The position numbers and the translations under genes were made by a program. Under the pieces are notes generated by a model that saw only the letters and a program-made list of their open reading frames with translations, was not told the DNA's origin and ran no database searches. Source: Piscirickettsiaceae bacterium (GTDB lineage: Bacteria; Pseudomonadota; Gammaproteobacteria; Nitrosococcales; Methylophagaceae). Taken from it: DNA of 64,000 nucleotides. The stretch covers positions 1 to 64,000 of the forward strand of contig JAIBDZ010000005.1 in the NCBI GenBank assembly GCA_024685975.1, in the 5' to 3' direction. Shown one piece after another: positions 46,415 to 57,114 of this stretch; position 1 is the stretch's first letter, and the number at the start of each line of letters is the position of its first letter.

Positions 46415-46708
46415 TTACGCCGCATCTTTGACGGGTAAAATACGTAAGCTATTTAACTCTTGCTCACTGACGGCAATCTTTTTATTCAGGCGACGGTTTT
46501 CATAGCGTAAACCTAAAGTGCTAATAAAAATGGCGGTGGCGCCTAAGATAATACCTGCGACGATAGAGGCAATCACAACGACTGACACAGGCAAAGTAAT
46601 GGTGCCCAAATAATAATAAATGTCGACAGTGCCTGTATTGATGGCAGAAAAAGCGGCAGCGGCACCAAAGACAGCTAGAAAAATAATAATGGTAATAATG
46701 CGTTGCAT
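46415..46708 (-). CDS. lapA: LapA (DUF1049) membrane protein
   Basis: The 97-residue protein has two transmembrane helices (about 5-23 and 36-60) and a C-terminal coiled coil (LRYENRRLNKKIAVSEQELNSLRIL). It is the usual small partner of LapB. Its start diverges from the ferredoxin gene across about 170 bp. Confidence 0.92.
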   Translation of the reverse strand: MQRIITIIIFLAVFGAAAAFSAINTGTVDIYYYLGTITLPVSVVVIASIVAGIILGATAIFISTLGLRYENRRLNKKIAVSEQELNSLRILPVKDAA

Positions 46709-46879
46709 AATGGAGTTACCTTGTACAAATAGTTAAACGCGACGAATAAAAATAACATCTTATCTAAATCAGATCATACCGCAAAATAGTCCGTTGCCCA
46801 GAATAGATTGAAATCATGTAAAATTGTTCAACTTAATGCCTTTTTATGGGTTAATAAATTTGTTTGTTGGAGACGTTGC

Positions 46880-47203
46880 ATGACCTTTGTTGTCACTGAA
46901 AACTGCATAAAATGTAAATATACAGACTGCGTTGATGTCTGTCCGGTCGATTGTTTTCATGAAGGACCTAATTTTTTGGTCATCGATCCAGAAGAGTGCA
47001 TTGACTGCACACTCTGTGAGCCAGAGTGCCCTGCGGAAGCGATTTATTCAGAAGATGATTTACCAGAAGATCAAGTGAAATTTATACAACTCAATGAAGA
47101 CCTATCTCGAAAATGGCCGGTTATTGATGAGAAAAAAGATCCTTTAGATGATGCTGAAGATTGGGATGGAAAACCCAACAAACTTGAGCAATTAGAACGG
47201 TAA
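46880..47203 (+). CDS. fdxA: Seven-iron ferredoxin (FdxA type)
   Basis: The 107-residue ferredoxin starts [29 protein letters not shown] at 46880. The N-terminal Cys pattern CxxCxxxxCxxxCPxxC supports a [3Fe-4S] cluster, and [20 protein letters not shown] a [4Fe-4S] cluster. Acidic C-terminal residues 75-107 are typical of the Azotobacter-type ferredoxin I family. The chosen start has GGAG at 46869-46872, and an ATG at 46808 would add 24 unlikely residues. It carries electrons for redox enzymes. Confidence 0.93.
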   Translation: MTFVVTENCIKCKYTDCVDVCPVDCFHEGPNFLVIDPEECIDCTLCEPECPAEAIYSEDDLPEDQVKFIQLNEDLSRKWPVIDEKKDPLDDAEDWDGKPNKLEQLER

Positions 47204-47222
47204 TATCGCATCCTCTTCATCG

Positions 47223-47250
47223 AAAAAAGCCCGCTATTGCGGGCTTTTTT
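47223..47250 (+). terminator. Rho-independent terminator
   Basis: A perfect hairpin AAAAAAGCCCGC/GCGGGCTTTTTT (47223-47234 and 47239-47250) lies 20 bp after the ferredoxin stop. It is symmetrical, so it also ends rpoH transcription from the opposite strand. Confidence 0.9.
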
Positions 47251-47271
47251 GAATGTGAAATACCGGCCTTG

Positions 47272-48138
47272 TTAAGCCATTAAATGTTTTAATTTCTTAA
47301 GGGCGTTATTTTCAATTTGACGAATACGTTCAGCAGAGACTTGATAGACATCAGCTAGGGTATGTAGCGTTGCCTTACCTTCATCATTTAACCAGCGCTG
47401 ACGTAAAATATCTTGGCTACGTTCATCTAAAGTCGATAAAGCGTAGTTTAAGCGCTGCTCTTGGTGGTCACTATAATCTGCTTGTTCCAAATGTAACGAA
47501 GGATCAGACTGTTCTGGACCTGTTAAATAGGCAGAAGGACTGAACTGGTTTTCATCGTCATCGTCATGAGTGGGCAAGTCAAATGAGGTATCTGGTTGCG
47601 CTAGGCGACGTTCCATTTCCATCACATTTTCAGGTGTCACACCTAAATCTTCTGCGACAGCTTCCACCTCAGATTGGTCTAACCAACCTAAACGTTTTTT
47701 TGCACTGCGTAAATTAAAGAACAATTTACGTTGCGCTTTGGTGGTGGCAATTTTGACGATACGCCAGTTTTTAATGACATAATCATGAATTTCAGCACGA
47801 ACCCAATGAACAGCAAAAGAAACGAGGCGAACGCCTTTCTCAGGATCAAAGCGTTTGACCGCTTTCATTAACCCGATATTACCTTCTTGGATGAGATCCG
47901 CGATAGGCAAGCCATAGCCGTTATATCCTTTTGCAATACGCGCTACAAAGCGTAAATGAGACAGGATTAAACGTTGTGCAGCCTCACGATCGCCATCACG
48001 TTGTAGGCGAGTCGCTAAATCATATTCTTCTTCAGCACTTAATACAGGAATGGTATGGACAAGACTGGTGTACGAGTCCAAATTCCCGATAGGGGCTAAA
48101 GCAAAGTCATATTGTGATTGTGCAATAGCAGTTGTCAT
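47272..48138 (-). CDS. rpoH: RNA polymerase sigma factor RpoH (sigma-32)
   Basis: RpoH directs transcription of heat-shock genes. The 288-residue protein has region 2 (LIQEGNIGLMKAVKRFDPEKGVRLVSFAVHWVRAEIHDYVIKNW), the RpoH box QRKLFFNLR, region 3, and a region 4 helix-turn-helix (LADVYQVSAERIRQIENNALKKLK). An acidic insert (THDDDDENQ) sits between. It follows ftsX, the usual ftsYEX-rpoH order, and its 98-bp upstream region should hold its own promoter. Confidence 0.97.
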   Translation of the reverse strand: MTTAIAQSQYDFALAPIGNLDSYTSLVHTIPVLSAEEEYDLATRLQRDGDREAAQRLILSHLRFVARIAKGYNGYGLPIADLIQEGNIGLMKAVKRFDPEKGVRLVSFAVHWVRAEIHDYVIKNWRIVKIATTKAQRKLFFNLRSAKKRLGWLDQSEVEAVAEDLGVTPENVMEMERRLAQPDTSFDLPTHDDDDENQFSPSAYLTGPEQSDPSLHLEQADYSDHQEQRLNYALSTLDERSQDILRQRWLNDEGKATLHTLADVYQVSAERIRQIENNALKKLKHLMA

Positions 48139-48236
48139 GAATGTGTCCTAATAAAGATTACTTTAATAATAACATGAAGTTATTTTTTTAAACTACTCGA
48201 TAAGAGCTTTTTTTGCGGAAAAAGTTCCAAAATCGA

Positions 48237-49172
48237 TTAACGCGGTTCAATATCATGTAAATGCCTGTTGACCGCTAACCAAGCGCCTAATACACCTAAT
48301 AAAAATCCAATAAAAGGCAGCAGAAGTAGTAATTTTCCACTATACCATTGCATATTAAATTCACTGCCATATTGAGCAATAAGCGACTGAATGGGATCGG
48401 TCAACATTACCATGGCGAGTAGCAATAGGCCAAAAGCAAATATTCCACCTAAAAAACCATACCAGAAACCGGTATAGAGGAAAGGTCGGCGAATAAAACG
48501 ATCTGTCGCCCCAACTAATTTCATGATTTTAATTTCAGATTGGCGATTTAAAATAGCAAGACGAATCGTATTACCAATGACCAACAATACACTTAACGAC
48601 AACAATAAACCTAATAAGCTAATGCCTCGCTCAATCAAGCGATTAATTTGTCGTAAGCGCTGCAACCAAGCCATATCGAGCTGTACTTGTTCAACAATAT
48701 CTATGTCATCTAGTTGCTGGATTAATTGTTGAATATTATCTGCGCTTAGGGCGGGATCAGGGGTGATTGTAATGACCGCTGGCAAGGGATTTTTAGGCAA
48801 GCTATCGAGCACTTGACCAAGTCCAGAAAGTTCGCGAAATTCAATCAAAGACTGCTGCGCCGTTTGGTATTCGCTAGCCATAACTTGTGGCCATGTTTGC
48901 ACTGTACTATTGAACTGTTTGAGTTCTTGTTCATTAATATCATCAACTAAAAACACGCTGATTTGGCTAGCATCATCCCAGTCGCCGCTAATGGCGTTAA
49001 CGTTCTGTAATAAGACATACAAACTAGCAGGCAAAGCGAGCGCGATGCCAATAACGGCAATCGTCATTAAGCTGGCAAAAGGTTGACGCCACATTTGTCC
49101 AAGGCTAAATAACATCACTTGCAAGTGACGTAAAAAATAACTTTTTGGGTTAAAAGAAAACCAAGCACTCAT
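48237..49172 (-). CDS. ftsX: Cell division protein FtsX
   Basis: The 311-residue protein has four transmembrane helices (about 35-55, 182-203, 236-257 and 279-299), with a large periplasmic loop between the first two. That loop regulates amidase activators. It partners FtsE, whose gene ends 2 bp upstream. Confidence 0.94.
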   Translation of the reverse strand: MSAWFSFNPKSYFLRHLQVMLFSLGQMWRQPFASLMTIAVIGIALALPASLYVLLQNVNAISGDWDDASQISVFLVDDINEQELKQFNSTVQTWPQVMASEYQTAQQSLIEFRELSGLGQVLDSLPKNPLPAVITITPDPALSADNIQQLIQQLDDIDIVEQVQLDMAWLQRLRQINRLIERGISLLGLLLSLSVLLVIGNTIRLAILNRQSEIKIMKLVGATDRFIRRPFLYTGFWYGFLGGIFAFGLLLLAMVMLTDPIQSLIAQYGSEFNMQWYSGKLLLLLPFIGFLLGVLGAWLAVNRHLHDIEPR

Positions 49173-49174
49173 AT

Positions 49175-49837
49175 TTATATTACCGGCGCGGCAAGCCGTC
49201 CTTGTTCTAATATGATTTGTTGGTAGGGAAGCGATTGCACCAAACTTAAATCATGAGTAGCAATAAACACCGTGACTCCAACCTGATTAAATTGTTCAAA
49301 TAACTGCATGATATCTTTAGATAAGTCAGGGTCTAGATTACCGGTTGGTTCATCAGCTAATAAAATAGGAGGGCGACTGACGACGGCTCGGGCGATACCG
49401 ACACGTTGCTGTTCACCACCTGATAAGGAAATAGGCAAACTACGTTCCTTACCCAATAAACCCACTTTATCTAATGAAGCACGCACACGTCGCCCAATCT
49501 CACGATGGTTTTCACCTTCAATGACTAAAGGGAGTGCGACATTATCAAAAACAGTTCGATCATGGAGCAAGTTGTGATCTTGGAATACTAGGCCGATTTG
49601 GCGGCGGTAATAAGGAATTTTTCGTTTGCTGATGCGACTTAAGTTTTGCCCATTGACAAAGACTTGGCCATGGGTGCTGCGTTCAATTAAGGCGATTAAT
49701 TTCAATAGTGTACTTTTGCCGGCGCCAGAATGCCCCGTCAAAAAAGCCATTTCACCTTTATCAATGTGAAAGCTTAAACCTGACAAAGCCTCTTGGCGGC
49801 TTGGGTAACGTTTATAAACGTCAGTAAACTGAATCAT
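49175..49837 (-). CDS. ftsE: Cell division ATP-binding protein FtsE
   Basis: The 220-residue ABC ATPase has Walker A TGHSGAGKST (34-43), the Q-loop, signature LSGGEQQRVGIARA, Walker B ILLADEPTG and switch His in IATHD. It overlaps ftsY by ATGA and is followed by ftsX. Confidence 0.97.
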   Translation of the reverse strand: MIQFTDVYKRYPSRQEALSGLSFHIDKGEMAFLTGHSGAGKSTLLKLIALIERSTHGQVFVNGQNLSRISKRKIPYYRRQIGLVFQDHNLLHDRTVFDNVALPLVIEGENHREIGRRVRASLDKVGLLGKERSLPISLSGGEQQRVGIARAVVSRPPILLADEPTGNLDPDLSKDIMQLFEQFNQVGVTVFIATHDLSLVQSLPYQQIILEQGRLAAPVI

Positions 49838-50877
49838 GAATAATCTTCACGCCCTAATAAAGCATCAACAAATTCAGTTGCCTCGAAAGTACGTAAATCA
49901 TCAATGGCTTCACCAACACCAATATAGCGAATAGGTAAGCCAAGTTTCTTGGCGATGGCAAAAATAATACCGCCTTTTGCCGTGCCGTCGAGTTTAGTTA
50001 ATACCAATCCAGACACATCAACAATATCTTGGAATTGCGTCGCTTGATTAAGCGCGTTTTGCCCTGTTCCTGCATCCAATACCAATAAGACTTCATGAGG
50101 CGCGCCAATATCTAATTTACCCATGACCCTTTTCACTTTTTTTAATTCATCCATTAAGTTAGATTGGGTATGGAGTCGGCCGGCTGTATCAGCAATGACA
50201 ATATCAATATTACGGGCTTTAGCAGCTTCTAAGGCATCAAAAATAACAGAAGCTGAATCCGCTCCGGTTGGTTGCGCGATAACAGGAATGGCATTGCGTT
50301 CTCCCCAAACCTGTAATTGTTCAACTGCTGCCGCACGGAAAGTATCTCCTGCTGCGAGCATGACGCTATGGCCTTGTTGCTGAAATTGTTTGGCTAACTT
50401 ACCAATGGTGGTGGTTTTACCCACGCCATTAATGCCCACCATTAAAATCACAAAAGGGTCGGATTGTTCAGGAATGACAAGTGGTTGCTGACTTGGCGTT
50501 AAGATATCAACCATATCATCGCGTAATGCCGTAAAAAGGGCTTCACTGTCTTTTAATTGCTTTCGGTCGACACGATCCGTTAAGTTATTAATAATCGTTT
50601 GTGTCGCTTCAATACCGATATCAGCACTTAATAATTGGGTTTCTAATTCTTCTAATAAATCATCATCGATGGTTTTTTTGCCAAGAATTAATGCCGCGAA
50701 ACCGCTGGTTAATTTAGCGCTACTCCGGCTTAAACGTTGCTTTAATCGAGCAAACATACTATGTTGCTCAGCGGGTTGTTCACTGCTCTCAGGCAAAGGG
50801 GCTTCAATGTCACCTATAGCATTGTCTGCAGGTAGGGCATCGGCCTTCGGGTCTTTCTTTTTTAGGAAACTAAACAT
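49834..50877 (-). CDS. ftsY: Signal recognition particle receptor FtsY
   Basis: FtsY is the membrane docking GTPase for SRP-bound ribosomes. The 347-residue protein has a short acidic/basic A domain (1-45), the helical N domain, and the G domain with GVNGVGKTTTIGKLA (P-loop), GDTFRAAAVEQLQVWGER, DTAGRL and TKLDGTAKGG. The acidic A domain is short relative to E. coli but normal for many gammaproteobacteria. It diverges from the M16 peptidase genes. Confidence 0.97.
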   Translation of the reverse strand: MFSFLKKKDPKADALPADNAIGDIEAPLPESSEQPAEQHSMFARLKQRLSRSSAKLTSGFAALILGKKTIDDDLLEELETQLLSADIGIEATQTIINNLTDRVDRKQLKDSEALFTALRDDMVDILTPSQQPLVIPEQSDPFVILMVGINGVGKTTTIGKLAKQFQQQGHSVMLAAGDTFRAAAVEQLQVWGERNAIPVIAQPTGADSASVIFDALEAAKARNIDIVIADTAGRLHTQSNLMDELKKVKRVMGKLDIGAPHEVLLVLDAGTGQNALNQATQFQDIVDVSGLVLTKLDGTAKGGIIFAIAKKLGLPIRYIGVGEAIDDLRTFEATEFVDALLGREDYS

Positions 50878-50934
50878 AATTTTGGCTTGTCGTTACAGTT
50901 TGATAAGCAATTTTATCATGTCATGGAACTATAA

Positions 50935-52305
50935 ATGCAGATGTTAAAAAAAGTAACCTTGATTGTGGGAGTAATGTTAGCACCAACAGTATGGGCTGAC
51001 GTTACAGAATATCAATTAGAAAACGGGTTAAAACTGATAGTTAAACCGGATCACCGCGCGCCTGTTGCCGTGACGCAAGTGTGGTACAAAGTTGGCTCAA
51101 GCTACGAGTACAACGGCATTACCGGTATTTCTCACCAGCTCGAACATATGATGTTCAAAGGCACAGAGAACCTAAAACCGAATGAGTTTTCTCGTATTAT
51201 CGCGGCAAATGGTGGTAGAGAAAATGCCTTTACCGGGCGCGATTACACGGCCTATTTTCAAACTATGGAAGCAGACCGCGTTGAGGTCAGTTTTAAGCTA
51301 GAAGCTGAACGGATGCGGAAATTAGTCATCGATGAAGCTGAATTATTGAAAGAACGTGAAGTCGTCGCTGAGGAGCGACGGATGCGCACTGACGATAAAC
51401 CCAGCGCTCTGACTCGTGAGGCTTTTTATGCCACCGCTTTTACCAATAGTCCATATCACCACCCTGTCATCGGATGGATGAGTGATATCAATCATTATGA
51501 AGCGAACGATTTACGGGATTGGTATCAAAAATGGTATGCCCCTAATAATGCGACTGTCGTGGTTGTCGGAGATGTTGAACCGGAAGAAGTGCATCAATTA
51601 GCACAACGTTATTTTGGCCCTTTAAAGCCAGAACAAATCGCGACTGTTAAACCACAAATTGAAGTAAAACAAATAGGCCAGCGGCAAATTAAAGTGCAAG
51701 CGCCAGCAGAATTACCCTATTTGATGATGGGGTGGAAAGTCCCTGTCGTGACAACAGCAGAAACAGCTTGGGAACCTTATGCACTAGAAATGTTAGCGGG
51801 GATCCTCGATGGCGGTGCTAGCGCGAGGTTTGAAAAAGAACTTGCACGTGATCAAGAAGTGGCAGCGAATGTTGGGGCAAGTTATAGCTTGTTTTCTCGA
51901 TTAGATGATCTGTTTGTCGTCGCAGGCACACCGACTAAAGCGCATACAGTGCAAGACTTACAAAACGCGGTGATCGAACAAATAGAACGGTTAAAAACAG
52001 AGTTAGTTACCGAACAAGAATTAGAACGGATGAAAACACAAGTTGTCGCCAATGCGGTATACGAACGAGACAGTGTTTTTTACCAAGCCATGCAAATAGG
52101 CATGTTAGAAACAGTCGGACTTGATTGGCAGTTGAGCGATCAATATGTCGACAATATTCAAGCCGTCACAGCAGAACAAGTACAAGCTGTCGCCAAGAAA
52201 TATTTCATTGATTCGACATTAACCGTGGCAGAACTTGAACCACAATCCTTAGAACATGCACATCTTCGTCATCCACTCACTACAGGAGGCCGTCATGGTT
52301 ATTAG
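50935..52305 (+). CDS. M16-family zinc peptidase, active subunit
   Basis: The 456-residue protein has a signal peptide (1-21, VWA-DVTEY) and the inverted zinc motif HQLEH at 67-71, with a third ligand Glu further on in LLKEREVVAEERRMR. So it carries the full active-site set of M16 peptidases. It acts in the periplasm or envelope. Pitrilysin-like enzymes need a partner, and the next gene supplies an inactive one. The ATG at 50935 or 50941 is equally possible. Confidence 0.93.
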   Translation: MQMLKKVTLIVGVMLAPTVWADVTEYQLENGLKLIVKPDHRAPVAVTQVWYKVGSSYEYNGITGISHQLEHMMFKGTENLKPNEFSRIIAANGGRENAFTGRDYTAYFQTMEADRVEVSFKLEAERMRKLVIDEAELLKEREVVAEERRMRTDDKPSALTREAFYATAFTNSPYHHPVIGWMSDINHYEANDLRDWYQKWYAPNNATVVVVGDVEPEEVHQLAQRYFGPLKPEQIATVKPQIEVKQIGQRQIKVQAPAELPYLMMGWKVPVVTTAETAWEPYALEMLAGILDGGASARFEKELARDQEVAANVGASYSLFSRLDDLFVVAGTPTKAHTVQDLQNAVIEQIERLKTELVTEQELERMKTQVVANAVYERDSVFYQAMQIGMLETVGLDWQLSDQYVDNIQAVTAEQVQAVAKKYFIDSTLTVAELEPQSLEHAHLRHPLTTGGRHGY

Positions 52306-53599
52306 AATTATTATGTCATGTATGGCTTTGTGTCTTGCTGTCACAGCATATGCAGGGCCAGACATTCAGCATTGGAAAACCAGTAATGGTGCTAGGGTTT
52401 ATTATGCTAACGCCCCTGAATTACCGATGTTAGATGTCAAAATCGTTTTTGATGCGGGCTCTGCGCAAGACAAGCAACTGCCGGGTACAGCATTATTAAC
52501 CAATGCCATGCTGAGCGAAGGGGCTGGTGGACTGTCTGCGGATGATATTGCCGTGGCATTTGAAGATATTGGCGCCAATATGGGTAATGCTTCGCAACGT
52601 GATATGGCGACATTAAGCTTGAGAACATTGACAGCAGAGCCGACGATGACAAAAGCGCTGACAATGTTGACAACGGTCTTAACTGAACCGGATTTTCCTG
52701 AAGAAGCATTTGCCCGTTTACAAAAACAAGTGCTACTCGGATTACAAGGAGAGAAACAATCTCCGGGCGCCTTGGCAAATCGTGCTTTTTATCAACATCT
52801 CTACGGCGACCATCCTTATGCTGTGATGCCGACAGGCAATGAAGAGTCTATAGCACAACTCAATACACAGGCTTTAAAACGCTTTTATAAACAATATTAT
52901 GTGGCCAAAAATGCAACAGTGGTTTTAGTCGGGGCGATTAGCCAAGAGCAGGCTAAACAAGTGGCTGAACAACTGATGTCAAAACTACCAACGGGAAAAA
53001 TGGTACAACCTTTACCGATGGTTTCAACATTGACAGAAAGTAAGCATGTCACGATCGAGCATCCGTCAAAACAAACACATATTTTGATGGGGCAGCCAGG
53101 TATTAGTCGGGATGATCCGGATTATTTCCCGCTTTATGTGGGTAATCATATTCTTGGTGGCAGTGGTTTGGTTTCTCAATTAAGCAACGAAGTCAGAGAA
53201 AAACGCGGGCTTTCTTATAGCACCTATAGTTACTTTAGACCCATGCATCAACAGGGACCTTATCAGTTTGGTTTGCAAACACGTAATGACCAAGCGCAAG
53301 AAGCGTTAGAAGTGATGCAAGCAACATTGAAAGCCTTTATTGCTAATGGCCCGACAGATGATGAATTGACTGCGGCAAAACAAAACATTACAGGCGGTTT
53401 TGCTTTACGTTTAGATAGTAATAGTAAAATTGCAGATTATTTAGCGATGATTGGTTTTTATGGTTTGCCTTTGGATTATCTAGATACATTTAAAGATAAA
53501 GTCATGCAGGTTAGTGCCGATCAAATTAAAGCGGCTTACGCGAAAAGAGTGCATCCAGATAAAATGGTGACGGTGATGGTTGGTGCAAAACAAGAATAA
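52295..53599 (+). CDS. M16-family peptidase, non-catalytic partner
   Basis: The 434-residue product has the M16 fold and a signal peptide (to about residue 20, AYA-GPD). At the zinc-site position it reads LPGTALLTNAML, so HxxEH is missing. It keeps REKRGLSYSTYSYF, the Arg/Tyr substrate motif typical of inactive subunits. The ATG at 52295 has AGGAGG six bases upstream (52284-52289), and the frame overlaps the previous gene by 11 bp. Together they would form a mitochondrial-processing-peptidase-like heterodimer. Confidence 0.93.
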   Translation: MVIRIIMSCMALCLAVTAYAGPDIQHWKTSNGARVYYANAPELPMLDVKIVFDAGSAQDKQLPGTALLTNAMLSEGAGGLSADDIAVAFEDIGANMGNASQRDMATLSLRTLTAEPTMTKALTMLTTVLTEPDFPEEAFARLQKQVLLGLQGEKQSPGALANRAFYQHLYGDHPYAVMPTGNEESIAQLNTQALKRFYKQYYVAKNATVVLVGAISQEQAKQVAEQLMSKLPTGKMVQPLPMVSTLTESKHVTIEHPSKQTHILMGQPGISRDDPDYFPLYVGNHILGGSGLVSQLSNEVREKRGLSYSTYSYFRPMHQQGPYQFGLQTRNDQAQEALEVMQATLKAFIANGPTDDELTAAKQNITGGFALRLDSNSKIADYLAMIGFYGLPLDYLDTFKDKVMQVSADQIKAAYAKRVHPDKMVTVMVGAKQE

Positions 53600-54161
53600 T
53601 AAACATAACGCATTAGGCAGTTTAAGGATTATTGCTGGTCGTTGGCGTGGTCGTAAGCTAACGGTGTTAGACAGTGACGGGTTACGCCCAACAGCAGATA
53701 GAATCCGTGAAACCTTATTTAATTGGCTACAAGCTGATGTCGGGTTTTCACATTGTTTGGATTTATATGCTGGTACAGGCGCCTTAGGACTGGAAGCCGC
53801 ATCGAGAGGGGCAAAAAACGTTACGTTAGTCGAGGCCGATCCTAAAGTCGCTCAACAATTGACCCAGCATTGTCAAACCTTGCAAGCGGACAATTGTCAG
53901 GTGTTGAATCAATCCGCCATGACCTTTTTAACGCAGAATCAACAGCAATATGACATCGTATTTATTGATCCACCGTATCAAGATTTGGCGTGGGACAGCA
54001 TAACTAAACAGTTAATCGACACCAATGCCTTAGCAGAAAATGCCTTGATTTATGTGGAATACCCGCGAACTGTGACGTCATTGGCGTTACCATCAGAATG
54101 GCAATTGTTAAAAGAAAAGACAGCCGGTGAGGTAAACTATGCCTTATATCAACATCATTAG
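53583..54161 (+). CDS. rsmD: 16S rRNA (guanine(966)-N2)-methyltransferase
   Basis: RsmD methylates G966 of 16S rRNA. The 192-residue protein has RIIAGRWRGRKL, SAM motif LDLYAGTGALGLEAASRGA, the acidic VEADPK and the catalytic DPPY in VFIDPPYQ. The start is uncertain between GTG (53583) and the preceding TTG, both inside the previous gene. In E. coli rsmD precedes ftsYEX on the other strand, so the M16 pair is inserted between them here. Confidence 0.93.
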   Translation: MQNKNNKHNALGSLRIIAGRWRGRKLTVLDSDGLRPTADRIRETLFNWLQADVGFSHCLDLYAGTGALGLEAASRGAKNVTLVEADPKVAQQLTQHCQTLQADNCQVLNQSAMTFLTQNQQQYDIVFIDPPYQDLAWDSITKQLIDTNALAENALIYVEYPRTVTSLALPSEWQLLKEKTAGEVNYALYQHH

Positions 54162-54653
<492 letters not shown>

Positions 54654-54715
54654 CCGCCCCCATATCATTGCAAGCCGATAAACGGTAAAATAATGCGTTA
54701 AACTGTTTGGAGTAA

Positions 54716-54973
<258 letters not shown>

Positions 54974-55007
54974 AGTCCTATATCAATTTATCGATGGAAA
55001 AGACACT

Positions 55008-55562
55008 ATGATGAGAAGCATCGCCTTATTATTCGCTAGCTTAATGTTATTTAGCTCAATCAGTCATGCTGACCAAAATAGTGAGTTAATTGCCGCCCAA
55101 CAACAAAAATATCAAGCAAAATGGGCGGACTTAGTCTCAACATTAGAACAAAGAACAGATTTGTCATTTGCTCAAAAATTAGCCGAATATGAACAAGCCG
55201 TTATCGAATTAAAACAACAATATGTCGATGATCGCATCACAGGCTACCAACAAAAAGAACAAGTAGTCACTGTCACCCATACCTGTAAAGGCCGTCCTTC
55301 TGGCAGTACAAAAAATTGTGGTTACCGGTGTGCAGAAAGACCGAATGCTGAGATGTATACAACAGATGAATGGATTACTTTCTCTGGCGATACAATGAGC
55401 GAAATCACTAATGAAGAAAAAGCCTGCTTTAAATTAGAAGCGAAAGGCAATGTAGTCAAAGAAGGCACAGTGACGGCTATCTTTAAATACCGCAATAGCT
55501 TTATTGACTATAAAACGATGGATGATGCAAATGCCTTATTTCGTTCATTCTCTCAACCTTAA
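55008..55562 (+). CDS. Secreted protein of unknown function with coiled-coil and four cysteines
   Basis: The 184-residue product has a signal peptide (1-21, SHA-DQN). A Gln/Ala-rich helical region follows (25-85, ELIAAQQQKYQAKWADLV to KQQYVDDRI), then a compact C-terminal domain with four Cys (THTC, KNCGYRC, EKACF). The domain may be stabilised by two disulphides. I recognise no family. It lies 34 bp after the ferredoxin and 23 bp before the YjdM-like gene, perhaps cotranscribed with both. Confidence 0.7.
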   Translation: MMRSIALLFASLMLFSSISHADQNSELIAAQQQKYQAKWADLVSTLEQRTDLSFAQKLAEYEQAVIELKQQYVDDRITGYQQKEQVVTVTHTCKGRPSGSTKNCGYRCAERPNAEMYTTDEWITFSGDTMSEITNEEKACFKLEAKGNVVKEGTVTAIFKYRNSFIDYKTMDDANALFRSFSQP

Positions 55563-55585
55563 ATAGATTTTAAAAAAGGACCCTA

Positions 55586-55921
55586 ATGAGCACCTTACCC
55601 CCTTGTCCTCAATGCCAATCAGCGTATACATATGAAGATGGTTTATTGTATGTCTGTCCAGAATGTGGCCATGAATGGGACAAAGTTCAAGATGAAGCCG
55701 ATGATGGTTTAATGGTTAAAGATGCTAATGGCAATACATTGTCAGATGGCGATACCGTATCATTGATTAAAGACCTTAAAGTAAAAGGCTCATCGACGGT
55801 ATTAAAAGTTGGCACCAAAGTGAAGAATATTCGCCTGGTTGAAGGCGATCATAATATCGATTGTAAGATCGGTAGTGCTGGCGCCATGAAGTTGAAATCA
55901 GAATTTGTTAAAAAAGCTTAA
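55586..55921 (+). CDS. yjdM: YjdM/PhnA-like zinc-ribbon protein
   Basis: The 111-residue protein has an N-terminal zinc ribbon ([25 protein letters not shown]). The C-terminal PhnA domain ([31 protein letters not shown]) follows the family exactly. Members were once thought to act on phosphonates, but function is unclear. It converges with ppk2, overlapping by 4 bp. Confidence 0.9.
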   Translation: MSTLPPCPQCQSAYTYEDGLLYVCPECGHEWDKVQDEADDGLMVKDANGNTLSDGDTVSLIKDLKVKGSSTVLKVGTKVKNIRLVEGDHNIDCKIGSAGAMKLKSEFVKKA

Positions 55922-56853
55922 GCAATAAATTGCCCATGCTTTTGTTTCTGTTTTCGCATTAGTTTTAATTCATGAGAGCCAGAAATAACGATATGACTTT
56001 TAGGGGAAAAATCTAAACTACGACTGCGCCCACGATACTTTGCTGTTCTTAAAATCAGCTTCATAGTTTCAAGGCGTGCTTGTTGTTTATCATCAGAACG
56101 GATGACATGCCAAGGTAAATCGGCACGATGCGTTTTGCGTAATAAGTGATATTTTTTCTCAGTAAATTGATCCCACAATTCCTGTGCTTGCAAATCGACT
56201 TCGCTCAGCTTCCATTGTCTTAGCGGATCTAGGCGACGGCGTTCGAAACGACGTGCTTGTTCATCTTTTGATACTGAGAAATAGAGTTTGAGCAAAATGG
56301 TGGATTTATCTTCAATGAAACTGCGCTCATAGGAAATGACATTATCCATAAATAATTTGTACTGTGCGTTAGTACAAAATCCCATGACAGGTTCAACCAT
56401 GGCACGGTTATACCAACTGCGATCAAATAAAACGATCTCACCTGCTTTAGGAAACTGCTCAATATAGCGTTTCATATGCATTTCGGTTTGTTGATCTTCA
56501 GTCGGTTTGCCTAAGGCAACAACACGATAATGTTTGCTATTCATATAACGCGTAATTTGACGGATAGTGCCGCCTTTCCCCGATGCATCACGACCATCAA
56601 ACAAAATAATCATCTTCTTACCGGTGCGTTCAAGGTGTGCTTGCAGCTTGATTAATTCGACTTGATAAGGTTTGAGTTGCTCGGACTCAATATGCCTTTC
56701 TAAGGCATTATTAATAATTGCTTTATATTCTGGTTTTTCTATTAACGCTTTGACTTTATCGGACGGGGCATCAGTCAGGTTTTTGATTTTTTTTATGGTT
56801 TTCTGATATCGATTGCGTTGCGCTACATCTTGTGAATAAAGAGATTTTTTCAT
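55918..56853 (-). CDS. ppk2: Polyphosphate kinase 2
   Basis: PPK2 uses polyphosphate to phosphorylate nucleotides (ADP or GDP). The 311-residue protein has the Walker [17 protein letters not shown] (83-98), the lid motif [17 protein letters not shown] and the Walker-B-like region with arginines, matching single-domain PPK2 class I. The N-terminal helical extension (1-70) is typical. It stands alone on the minus strand. Confidence 0.92.
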   Translation of the reverse strand: MKKSLYSQDVAQRNRYQKTIKKIKNLTDAPSDKVKALIEKPEYKAIINNALERHIESEQLKPYQVELIKLQAHLERTGKKMIILFDGRDASGKGGTIRQITRYMNSKHYRVVALGKPTEDQQTEMHMKRYIEQFPKAGEIVLFDRSWYNRAMVEPVMGFCTNAQYKLFMDNVISYERSFIEDKSTILLKLYFSVSKDEQARRFERRRLDPLRQWKLSEVDLQAQELWDQFTEKKYHLLRKTHRADLPWHVIRSDDKQQARLETMKLILRTAKYRGRSRSLDFSPKSHIVISGSHELKLMRKQKQKHGQFIA

Positions 56854-57114
56854 TATGATCCAAGTATAGAATTGCGTCGATAATGACAGAATAGCAGAAG
56901 GGTTAAAGGGAATGTATTATTTGACGTCATTACGTCAGAGTGTAAATGAAATCAGCTAGAAAGTCATCGTTGACGATTAAAAAATACAAAATCTGTCGAC
57001 AATATTTAATCTAGCTAATTGATTCTATGACAAAAAGTATATTTTATTTAAATCATATTTTTCAACGGCGTTGAAGCATAAACCAATAAGGATTATCAGG
57101 TCTGACCGATTAAT
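56854..57114. other. AT-rich intergenic region without recognisable genes
   Basis: This 261-bp stretch contains no supported gene. It has short imperfect inverted repeats (TGACGTCATTACGTCA at about 56921-56936, TTCAACGGCGTTGAA at about 57061-57075) that may be operators or terminator remnants. Promoter elements for ppk2 probably lie here. Confidence 0.4.
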
